A DNA stretch of 6,146 nucleotides from Colivivens sp963640465 (GTDB lineage Bacteria; Bacteroidota; Bacteroidia; Bacteroidales; Bacteroidaceae): NCBI GenBank assembly GCA_963640465.1, contig CAVHYP010000076.1, positions 1-6,146 of the forward strand, written 5' to 3'. The position numbers were made by a program, and so were the translations under genes. The notes beneath the pieces are model-generated. The model was not told where the DNA came from and did not search any database. It saw only the letters and a program-made list of their open reading frames with translations. Below are positions 1 through 5,822 of the stretch, one piece after another; position 1 is the first letter of the stretch, and every line of letters starts with the position of its first letter.

Positions 1-100
1 AACAGTTTTGGGTTAGCCTCCGGACTTCCTCTCCACGGGGTTTGTCGGGTGCGCCGAAAATTAGTCTGCTAATTTAAGGTACAATGAAAAGCTGACGGTA
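1..100. other. Unassigned 5' segment with GC-rich patch
   Basis: I see no gene here. All three forward frames are closed by stops (for example 14-16 and 62-64 in the frame of the downstream gene), and the reverse frames give only very short open stretches. Bases 16-56 are about 70% G+C by my hand count (29 of 41), clearly richer than the following gene. The next bases (58-75) form a short inverted repeat. From about 65 onward the frame of the downstream repeat protein is open and reads plausibly like repeat sequence (RYNEKLTVMAFQYDD), so the change in character falls around 57-75. It could be the edge of a mobile element, a rearrangement point, or the end of an unrecognised upstream feature. 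I cannot choose between these. Confidence 0.4.
58..75. repeat. 7-bp perfect inverted repeat
   Basis: AAATTAG (58-64) and CTAATTT (69-75) are exact reverse complements around the 4-base spacer TCTG. No T-run follows, so it is not a convincing terminator. It lies at the transition between the GC-rich patch and the repeat-protein frame and may be incidental. Confidence 0.35.
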
Positions 101-2056
101 ATGGCGTTCCAATATGATGATGAGCATAACACAGAACGTGTCTTGACGAACTCAACGGTTGGATACGGTAGAACTCTGGAGGCAAATTCTGATAACCGAG
201 GACGTATATCCCGCTGGTGGATTGAGTATGACGAAAACGGATACGTAGTTTCCGAGAAATACCACAGTCTCGACAACTCTCCAGTTGGCGACGAGAACGG
301 AATCTATGGCAGGACATATGTCAGGGATGATAAAGGTCGGGCCATAGAAATCCACTATATTGGCATGGATGGCAAGCCTCAACCTACAAAGTGGGGACTT
401 GGTATCAAAAAGTTTGAGTATGACGATGATGACAACTGGGTCAAAGCAACTTATCTTACCGTGGACGGGAAAGCAACCTTTGACGACACAGATGGAACGG
501 CTATCTACAAACTGGAATATGACGAATATGGAAACCCGGTCACCGTATTTCAATGTGACGGAACAGGCAAACCAATGCTTCCAAAGAAAAATGAATTTTC
601 AGGAGCTCACTATACATATGACGAAAAAGGTATGCGCATTCAAATGGAAGTTCTTGACACTGACCATCAGTTGATGTTTGAAAAGAGCATGGGTTGTGCA
701 GTGATAAAGTATGAATACGATGAGAATGGATACGACAGCAAGCGAACTTTCTGTGATACAAAAGGGACTCCAGTGCTGACAAAAGAAGGCAATGCCATTG
801 CAGAGTTCAAGAATGATGAACATGGGAACACTATAGAGCAATGGTACAAAGATACCAAAGGTAATCTCTGTGAAACCACTTCCAGATATGCAGGTGCAAA
901 GGCCGAGTATGATTCCATTGGAAACCTGACAAAGGTTGTTTACTATGATACGAACAAGAAACCGGCGATTCTCGATGATGGTGTTACCGGTGTGCTGATA
1001 AAGTACAATGAGTTTGGTCAAAAAACTCAAACCACCAACCTTGGCAAGGACTTGAAGCCGGCACCAAACAATGATGGTATTATAATATGCAGTGTAGAAT
1101 ACGACAAGCGTGGGAATGATATCAAATACTCTTACTATGAGGCTAATGGCAAAACTCTGAGATTAGACTCAGAGGGTATTGCAGGCTGGACTTATGCTTA
1201 TGATGAGACTGGTGCCTTAATTGAGGTGGCGTACTTCGATACAAAGGGTAATCCAGTCATTTCATTGTCCGAGCATTTTGCAAAGATGAAGATTACATAT
1301 GACGAGAATGGCAATCGCAATACTGTGCGCTACTATGATGCAAATGACAACCTGACACTCGTTGATGGAATTGCTGGCCGTGACTTCAAAAATGACAAAC
1401 GTGGCAATGTACTAGAAGAAAAACCAGTTGGTCTAAACAATGAGCTTGCTGCGGGCAAACTGATAAGCAAATGCAAATACGATGAATTCGCGAATCAAAC
1501 AGAGCAAGCCCTGTACGATAAATCCGGTGCTGCTGTCAATAAGTTTGGCATTCACCGCTATGTATATGTTTACAACAGCCGTAATCAGATTGTGGAACAA
1601 CGCAACTACGGCACAAACGGACAGCTTGTTGTGGGCACAGACAATGGAACCTTTGCTATTCAGAAGAATGAGTACGATGCAATGGGCAACTGCATCAAAA
1701 CATCGTATTTCGGGACAGATTCGAAACCGATGGTTGGTGATGAAGGCTGGAGCAGTTCAAATTATGAATATGACAACTATGGCAACATAATCAAACAAAG
1801 TTTCTTTGGTATAGATGGTAAGCCTACCGACCCATCTGTGATGGTGCCAGTGGGAATCTGTAAGTACGACAAGAACAACAACAGAATCTACATTGCAGCC
1901 CAGGATGGAAAAGGACATTTCATCATCAATCCGAATGTGGGATGGGCCATTAGTCGGTCGGAATATGATGCAAAGTCCAATCTGACTTCCCGGGCTGTGT
2001 ACGATGCCAATGACAAGCCGATGATTGGTTCGGACGGTTATCATAAGATCACATAA
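101..2056 (+). CDS. Tandem-repeat protein, N-terminal and central part (frame interrupted at 2054)
   Basis: Function is not known. The 651 residues are almost entirely tandem units of about 32 residues, approximately GNxxxxxYYDxxGKPxxxxxGxAxxxxxYDE. Examples start at GNLTKVVYYDTNKKP, GNDIKYSYYEANGK, GALIEVAYFDTKGNP and GNIIKQSFFGIDGKP. The YD..GN core recalls the YD/RHS repeat class of beta-rich surface proteins, but unit length and motif differ, so that likeness is only loose. I see no enzyme motif. ATG 101 is the only standard start after the in-frame stop at 62-64. It falls inside a repeat unit, has no good ribosome binding site and no signal peptide follows, so the true N-terminus may have been lost. 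The frame ends at a double stop (TAATAA) in mid-repeat, and the repeat pattern resumes at once in another frame (next entry). Originally this was probably one gene spanning 101-2690 or more. Confidence 0.75.
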   Translation: MAFQYDDEHNTERVLTNSTVGYGRTLEANSDNRGRISRWWIEYDENGYVVSEKYHSLDNSPVGDENGIYGRTYVRDDKGRAIEIHYIGMDGKPQPTKWGLGIKKFEYDDDDNWVKATYLTVDGKATFDDTDGTAIYKLEYDEYGNPVTVFQCDGTGKPMLPKKNEFSGAHYTYDEKGMRIQMEVLDTDHQLMFEKSMGCAVIKYEYDENGYDSKRTFCDTKGTPVLTKEGNAIAEFKNDEHGNTIEQWYKDTKGNLCETTSRYAGAKAEYDSIGNLTKVVYYDTNKKPAILDDGVTGVLIKYNEFGQKTQTTNLGKDLKPAPNNDGIIICSVEYDKRGNDIKYSYYEANGKTLRLDSEGIAGWTYAYDETGALIEVAYFDTKGNPVISLSEHFAKMKITYDENGNRNTVRYYDANDNLTLVDGIAGRDFKNDKRGNVLEEKPVGLNNELAAGKLISKCKYDEFANQTEQALYDKSGAAVNKFGIHRYVYVYNSRNQIVEQRNYGTNGQLVVGTDNGTFAIQKNEYDAMGNCIKTSYFGTDSKPMVGDEGWSSSNYEYDNYGNIIKQSFFGIDGKPTDPSVMVPVGICKYDKNNNRIYIAAQDGKGHFIINPNVGWAISRSEYDAKSNLTSRAVYDANDKPMIGSDGYHKIT

Positions 2057-2690
2057 TAAGTATGATGAAAATGACAACCAGACCGAGGAGGCTTACTTTG
2101 ACACAAAAGAAAAGCCAACGTCAGTGGAGGGCGTGCATAAGCAGAAAACAGAGTATAATGCTAAGGGACAAATCATGTCAATGAGCACCTACAATCAAGC
2201 AGGCAAACCTGTTGACAATTCGTATGGCTACCAAAAGATGACTGTTACTTATAAAGATGATATTGCTGCAGTCAGAAAATACTACAGTGCATCGGGCTCT
2301 CTCTTTGCAACTCAGACTTACAGCGCATCAACTGGCAACTGGACAACAAAGATGGCTCCTGAAACAGGTAATGCACCAGTAACAAACAATGTTTCAAGCG
2401 CATCTTCGGATTGGCACAAGGCAGTTCAGGACGCAAATGCCGAGTGTCCATTAAATTGTGGTAACGGTGTCTATCTACAGTCGATTACGGCATCTGGCAA
2501 TAGCGTGACGGTGAAATTCAAACTGATGGAAGTTTCGAAATACGACATGACAGAAGAGCAGAATAGAAACATAAGTTCAGTTGCTGTCCAAACAGCAAAT
2601 GAGATGAAACGTGCAATTGACGCCCCGTCTAATGTAACTGTTCTTGTGAAAATAATGGATAAAGCAGATCGTTTAATCTATAGTAAATAG
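2025..2690 (+). CDS. Tandem-repeat protein, C-terminal part (frameshifted continuation)
   Basis: This frame overlaps the end of the preceding one and carries on its repeats: KYDENDNQTEEAYFDTKEKP, then GQIMSMSTYNQAGKP, then a decayed last unit to about residue 100. A Ser/Thr/Asn-rich linker follows (about 100-128). The last 90 or so residues are a separate non-repeat domain containing SDWHKAV, AECPLNCGNGVYL and an alternating-hydrophobic run SVTVKFKLMEV; I cannot name its family. The only start near 2025 is a TTG that reads out-of-frame repeat sequence for about ten codons, and the first in-frame ATG (near 2175) lies within a repeat. Independent translation is therefore doubtful, and 2058-2690 is the meaningful part. 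Removing one A at 2055-2056 fuses the frames to read KITYKYDEN, which fits the repeat. Stop is TAG, with the next gene 3 bases on. Confidence 0.65.
   Translation: MVRTVIIRSHNKYDENDNQTEEAYFDTKEKPTSVEGVHKQKTEYNAKGQIMSMSTYNQAGKPVDNSYGYQKMTVTYKDDIAAVRKYYSASGSLFATQTYSASTGNWTTKMAPETGNAPVTNNVSSASSDWHKAVQDANAECPLNCGNGVYLQSITASGNSVTVKFKLMEVSKYDMTEEQNRNISSVAVQTANEMKRAIDAPSNVTVLVKIMDKADRLIYSK
2051..2060 (+). other. Frameshift site in the repeat gene
   Basis: The local sequence is ACATAATAAG. In the upstream frame this is ACA-TAA-TAA (Thr, stop, stop). Deleting one A of the AA pair at 2055-2056 gives ACA-TAT-AAG-TAT-GAT (T-Y-K-Y-D), matching other unit boundaries such as KMKITYDEN and VIKYEYDEN. The change is equivalent to a one-base insertion (a +1 shift would be needed to read through). 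It could be a real mutation or a sequencing or assembly error. I see no recognised programmed +1 shift signal. Confidence 0.7.
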
Positions 2691-2693
2691 TAA

Positions 2694-3548
2694 ATGCGTA
2701 TGAAAACAAGACTTTCAATTCTGACCATGCTGGTTTTGCTGTTTGTGATACCAGCTTCTGCCAATGACTTGACGACCGAGCAAAAGGCGTTCAGGGCAGA
2801 CATCATGTCATTCCTCAAGGAAGAAGGATTCGCTCCTTTTCTTGACGAAAACAGCTTGAAATTCAAGAAGGAAGGACAAGTATATTGGATTGACATTTCC
2901 GAGAGTTCACCTTTCTATATTGAATTCCATCGTTCAGGGCTCAGCTGTGAAAAAGACAGTTGGGCAAAAGCTCTTATCGCATGTAACAAGACAAATAAGG
3001 CTTACAAGTGTGCGAAAGCAATTCTCAATGACGACTATGTGTCGTTAGCAGTCGAGATGTATTGTCATTCATCCGAGGAATTCAAGTACACATTCTATAG
3101 TAACATAAAGTCACTTGATGCTGTTCATTCAGCTGTGCAAGACTACTATGCAGAGCTAGCTTCATCAGCTTCTGCACCATTCTCGATAACCTCAGTAGAT
3201 GTTGCCAATACCGATGTTGATGGCAATATAATCACCGGCTATGGTTCAACAATTTATTCATATCAGACGCAGTATCTGAAGCCACGTATAAAATGTGACG
3301 TGGAAACTGCCGGTACATACGAAATCTACATAAAGTTGATTACCCCTGATGGCACATACTCTACTGGAAATGGTTCACCTTCGGGTTATAGCTATAGCAG
3401 CACATTGACCATGGAAGCAGGTACACACTCATACCTTATACCTGGATGGGGCGCAAAGACTTCCGGCAAATGGTCGGCAGGAACCTATCGTTTTGAATTT
3501 TACTACGATGATGAGCTTATAGGGCAGAAACAATTCACCGTAAAGTAG
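2694..3548 (+). CDS. Exported two-domain protein of unknown function
   Basis: The 284-residue product starts with a typical Sec signal peptide: basic MRMKTR, a hydrophobic core of about 12 residues (LSILTMLVLLFVIP), then ASA with likely cleavage after residue 23. There is no lipobox cysteine at the cleavage point, so a soluble periplasmic or surface protein is expected. Residues about 24-155 are an alpha/beta region (AFRADIMSFLKEEGFAP, FKKEGQVYWIDI, then SLDAVHSAVQDYYAEL) that loosely recalls YbjN/secretion-chaperone-like folds; this is a resemblance only. Residues about 160-284 look like a beta-sandwich rich in Tyr, Gly and Ser, with YLKPRIKC, IKLITPDGTY, PGWGAK, GKWSAGTYRFEFYYDDELIG and QKQFTV. 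The second methionine (2700) is an alternative start that keeps the signal peptide. Only 3 bases separate it from the repeat gene, so the two were probably co-transcribed. No catalytic motif is apparent. Confidence 0.8.
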   Translation: MRMKTRLSILTMLVLLFVIPASANDLTTEQKAFRADIMSFLKEEGFAPFLDENSLKFKKEGQVYWIDISESSPFYIEFHRSGLSCEKDSWAKALIACNKTNKAYKCAKAILNDDYVSLAVEMYCHSSEEFKYTFYSNIKSLDAVHSAVQDYYAELASSASAPFSITSVDVANTDVDGNIITGYGSTIYSYQTQYLKPRIKCDVETAGTYEIYIKLITPDGTYSTGNGSPSGYSYSSTLTMEAGTHSYLIPGWGAKTSGKWSAGTYRFEFYYDDELIGQKQFTVK

Positions 3549-3619
3549 GGTAATCTAACTGTAATAGAATGTCTACGGTGGTCCACTTTTGAGATGAGGC
3601 ACGACAATATTCTCTCTGT

Positions 3620-3643
3620 AATTCAGCATTAGCATTCTGAATT
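3620..3643. repeat. Inverted repeat AATTCAG/CTGAATT
   Basis: AATTCAG (3620-3626) and CTGAATT (3637-3643) are perfect complements around a 10-base loop. It is AT-rich and lacks a following T-run, so it would be a weak terminator at best for the preceding transcript. It could also be incidental. Confidence 0.3.
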
Positions 3644-3667
3644 TGTACCAACAATATTTCATGATTT

Positions 3668-3682
3668 ATGACAAACTGTCAT
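3668..3682. promoter_or_regulatory. Perfect palindrome ATGACA-AAC-TGTCAT, possible operator
   Basis: Two 6-base arms (3668-3673 and 3677-3682) are exact reverse complements around AAC. The site lies about 125 bases before groES and about 25 bases upstream of the candidate -33 element. That is a plausible position for a regulator binding site, but no known heat-shock operator has this sequence to my knowledge, so the role is inferred from symmetry and position only. Confidence 0.3.
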
Positions 3683-3704
3683 GCCTTTGTCTGCGATTGT
3701 CAGC

Positions 3705-3736
3705 ATTGCATTTTTTGGCACAGGATTTGTATTTTG
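3705..3736 (+). promoter_or_regulatory. Candidate Bacteroidota-type promoter for groESL
   Basis: Bacteroidota primary sigma factor promoters have TTTG near -33 and TAnnTTTG near -7, about 19-21 bases apart. Here ATTG (3705-3708) and TATTTTG (3730-3736) are 21 bases apart. Both boxes deviate: the first has A for T, and the second is one base short. If used, transcription would start at about 3742 and leave an untranslated leader of about 65 bases before groES. Other TTTG copies (3714, 3726, 3733) have no good partner at the expected distance. Confidence 0.3.
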
Positions 3737-3807
3737 ATGGATTGAACGCATGAATGAAACGATGCGCGAGATTATAAGTGTAACAACATAATAAAAAGAA
3801 AACGAGT

Positions 3808-4080
3808 ATGAATATCAAACCATTGGCAGACAGAGTACTGATAGTACCTGCACCTGCAGAGACAAAGACTGTTGGCGGTATCATTATCCCTGATACAGCT
3901 AAAGAGAAACCGCTTCAGGGCGAAGTAGTGGCTGTCGGAAACGGCACAAAGGACGAGGAGATGGTATTGAAAGTGGGTGACAAGGTGTTGTATGGCAAGT
4001 ACGCCGGCACTGAAGTTGAATACGAAAACACTAAGTATCTCATTATGCGTCAATCTGACGTTGTCGCTATTCTTGGATAA
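3808..4080 (+). CDS. groES: Co-chaperonin GroES (Hsp10)
   Basis: GroES forms the seven-subunit lid that caps the GroEL ring in the cytoplasm, closing the folding chamber in an ATP-dependent cycle. The 90-residue product is the usual length for a bacterial GroES (about 90-97). It starts MNIKPLADRVLI, close to the family start. The GroEL-binding mobile loop is at about residues 17-35, with the hydrophobic GGIIIP tripod that docks on the apical domain. EKPLQGEVVAVGNG, VGDKVLYGKYAGTEVE and the C-terminal YLIMRQSDVVAIL follow as in the family. The ATG is preceded by a purine-rich AAAAAGAAAACGAG stretch, more A-rich than a classical Shine-Dalgarno and typical of Bacteroidota. It is the first gene of the groES-groEL operon, with groEL 32 bases downstream. 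All key positions appear intact. Confidence 0.98.
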   Translation: MNIKPLADRVLIVPAPAETKTVGGIIIPDTAKEKPLQGEVVAVGNGTKDEEMVLKVGDKVLYGKYAGTEVEYENTKYLIMRQSDVVAILG

Positions 4081-4112
4081 GTTGTTGAACAATTAAATTA
4101 CAGTATAGAACT

Positions 4113-5744
4113 ATGGCTAAAGATTTGAAATTTGATATAGACGCCCGCAAAGAACTTAAGCAGGGTGTCGACACACTGGCAAATGCCGTGAAGGTGACTC
4201 TTGGTCCTAAGGGACGTAACGTCATCATTGAGAAGAAGTTCGGTGCACCTCAGATCACTAAGGACGGTGTGACTGTTGCTAAGGAGATTGAACTGAGCGA
4301 CGCTTTCCAGAACACTGGAGCACAGCTCGTGAAGAGTGTTGCCAGCAAGACAGGTGACGATGCAGGCGACGGAACTACTACTGCCACAGTACTGGCACAG
4401 GCTATCTGCACTGCAGGGCTGAAGAATGTGGCTGCAGGTGCCAACCCGATGGACTTGAAACGAGGTATCGACAAGGCAGTTGCCAAGGTTGTGGAGAATA
4501 TCAAGGCTCAGAGCGAGCAAGTGAACGACAACTATGACAAAATTGAGCAGGTTGCCACTGTCAGTGCCAACAACGACCAGGAAATCGGCAAGTTGATTGC
4601 CGACGCAATGAAGAAAGTTAGCAAGGACGGTGTGATCACCATCGAGGAGGCTAAGTCGCGTGACACTACCATCAGCGTGGTTGAAGGCATGCAGTTCGAC
4701 CGTGGCTATCTGTCATCATACTTCGTTACTGACACTGAGAAGATGGAGTGTGTGATGGACAATCCTCTTATCCTTATCTACGACAAGAAGATTTCCAACA
4801 TCAAGGATTTCCTTCCAATCCTAGAACCTGCAGTACAGACAGGTCGTCCGTTGCTGGTAATCGCAGAGGATGTAGACAGCGATGCACTGACCACTCTCGT
4901 AGTGAACCGTCTGCGCAGCCAGTTGAAGATTTGCGCTGTGAAGGCTCCAGGCTTCGGCGACCGTCGCAAGGCAATGCTTGAGGATATTGCAGCACTTACC
5001 GGTGGTGTGGTAATCAGCGAAGAGAAGGGTCTCAAACTCGAGCAGGCTACAATGGAGATGCTTGGTAGCGCCGAGAAGGTTACTATCAGCAAGGACAACA
5101 CTACCATTGTTGGCGGCAAGGGGGACAAGGAGAATATCAAGGACCGTGTGAACCAAATCAAGAACGAGATAAAGAACACTACTTCTGACTACGACAAGGA
5201 GAAACTTCAGGAGCGTTTGGCAAAACTCTCTGGCGGTGTAGCAGTACTCTATGTGGGTGCAGCATCTGAGGTCGAGATGAAGGAAAAGAAAGATCGTGTG
5301 GATGATGCACTTTGCGCAACACGTGCAGCCATCGAGGAAGGTACAGTAGTAGGTGGTGGTGTGGCTCTCATCCGTGCCATCGACTCACTCAATGACTTGA
5401 AGGGCGAGAATACCGACGAGGACACTGGTATCGCCATCATCCGCCGCGCCATCGAAGAGCCTCTCCGTCAGATTGTGGCTAACGCAGGCATGGAAAGTAG
5501 CGTAGTGGTTGACAAAGTTCGTAACGGCAAAGGCGACTACGGCTACAACGCACGCAAGGATGTTTATGAGAACCTCCGTGAGAGCGGAATCATCGACCCG
5601 GCAAAGGTAACTCGTGTAGCTCTTGAGAACGCAGCTTCAATCGCAGGCATGTTGCTCACAACTGAGTGCGTGATTTGCGATAAGAAAGAAGAGAAGCCTG
5701 AAATGCCAATAGGCGGTGGCCAAGGCATGGGCGGCATGATGTAA
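4113..5744 (+). CDS. groEL: Chaperonin GroEL (Hsp60)
   Basis: GroEL is the ATP-driven, 14-subunit double-ring chaperonin that folds cytoplasmic proteins together with GroES. The 543 residues match the usual length (about 540-550). The equatorial nucleotide-binding parts are present: TLGPKGRNV (29-37), D51 in TKDGVTVAK, GDGTTT (85-90), and the C-terminal GGGVALIR. D398 in the DDAL segment corresponds to the catalytic aspartate that drives ATP hydrolysis in E. coli GroEL. The apical domain contains EGMQFDRGYLS, DFLPILEP and VKAPGFGDRRKAMLED. The tail ends in the flexible Gly/Met-rich GGGQGMGGMM. The start MAKDLKFDIDARKEL is collinear with Bacteroidales GroEL. It lies in the same transcription unit as groES and is followed 46 bases later by an intrinsic terminator. 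Nothing in the gene looks degraded. Confidence 0.99.
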   Translation: MAKDLKFDIDARKELKQGVDTLANAVKVTLGPKGRNVIIEKKFGAPQITKDGVTVAKEIELSDAFQNTGAQLVKSVASKTGDDAGDGTTTATVLAQAICTAGLKNVAAGANPMDLKRGIDKAVAKVVENIKAQSEQVNDNYDKIEQVATVSANNDQEIGKLIADAMKKVSKDGVITIEEAKSRDTTISVVEGMQFDRGYLSSYFVTDTEKMECVMDNPLILIYDKKISNIKDFLPILEPAVQTGRPLLVIAEDVDSDALTTLVVNRLRSQLKICAVKAPGFGDRRKAMLEDIAALTGGVVISEEKGLKLEQATMEMLGSAEKVTISKDNTTIVGGKGDKENIKDRVNQIKNEIKNTTSDYDKEKLQERLAKLSGGVAVLYVGAASEVEMKEKKDRVDDALCATRAAIEEGTVVGGGVALIRAIDSLNDLKGENTDEDTGIAIIRRAIEEPLRQIVANAGMESSVVVDKVRNGKGDYGYNARKDVYENLRESGIIDPAKVTRVALENAASIAGMLLTTECVICDKKEEKPEMPIGGGQGMGGMM

Positions 5745-5790
5745 TTCTGAGATAATTCTTATAGTTGTACATCATATATTATACAATGAA

Positions 5791-5822
5791 GGCAGGCTAA
5801 CCAATCGTTAACCTGCCTTTTT
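5791..5822 (+). terminator. Intrinsic terminator of the groESL operon
   Basis: GGCAGG (5791-5796) pairs with CCTGCC (5812-5817). One C/A mismatch (5797/5811) is followed by TAAC (5798-5801) pairing with GTTA (5807-5810), closing a 5-base loop CAATC. A TTTTT run (5818-5822) follows immediately. It lies 47 bases after the groEL stop and matches the classical rho-independent layout. The hairpin and T-run also form the insertion target of the group II intron that starts at the next base. Confidence 0.9.

Larger units (their letters stand above)
101..2310 (+). repeat. Array of about 22 degenerate 32-residue coding repeats
   Basis: Successive units can be aligned by eye on YDE-GN boundaries roughly every 93-105 bases. 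The most constant positions are Y-D at the end of a unit, G-N at the start of the next, a Y/F-D pair about 8 residues in, and G-K-P about 4 residues after that. The units are well diverged at the DNA level, so this is an old protein repeat and not a recent DNA tandem duplication. The array crosses the frameshift at about 2055, which supports a single ancestral reading frame. Confidence 0.8.
3549..3807. other. Non-coding gap upstream of groES
   Basis: I see no supported gene in these 259 bases. They contain two short inverted repeats (3620-3643 and 3668-3682) and a weak promoter candidate (3705-3736). There is no strong GC-rich hairpin with a T-run after the stop of the preceding gene. The CIRCE operator (TTAGCACTC-N9-GAGTGCTAA), which controls groESL in many Firmicutes and other phyla through HrcA, is absent. 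Confidence 0.6.

Noticed and set aside
1..60. 3' end of another group II intron or a tRNA
   Set aside because: No domain V hairpin, no tRNA arms and no CCA end could be found in either orientation.
599..1030. Reverse-strand open frame of 143 codons, and similar ones within 152-553 and 1757-2077
   Set aside because: They lie opposite the repeat-coding gene, have unremarkable compositions with no recognisable motifs, and arise from the Tyr/Asp-rich codon pattern of the real strand.
101..2056. RHS/polymorphic toxin reading of the YD-like repeats
   Set aside because: The units lack the typical RHS pattern, there is no RHS core (such as the DPxGxx hyper-conserved boundary), no C-terminal toxin domain and no immunity gene next to it.
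2051..2060. Programmed +1 ribosomal frameshift
   Set aside because: There is no slippery P-site codon of the known type (such as CUU-UGA in prfB) and no upstream stimulatory Shine-Dalgarno-like element. A one-base mutation or sequence error is simpler.
3620..3643. Terminator for the upstream two-gene unit
   Set aside because: The stem is short and AT-rich, the loop is 10 bases, and no T-run follows, so it was kept only as an inverted repeat.
3549..3807. CIRCE/HrcA operator upstream of groES
   Set aside because: Neither TTAGCACTC nor GAGTGCTAA, nor a close variant pair with a 9-base spacer, is present.
4098..4520. Reverse-strand open frame of 140 codons over the start of groEL
   Set aside because: It is a shadow of the strongly conserved groEL coding frame; the product has no family features.
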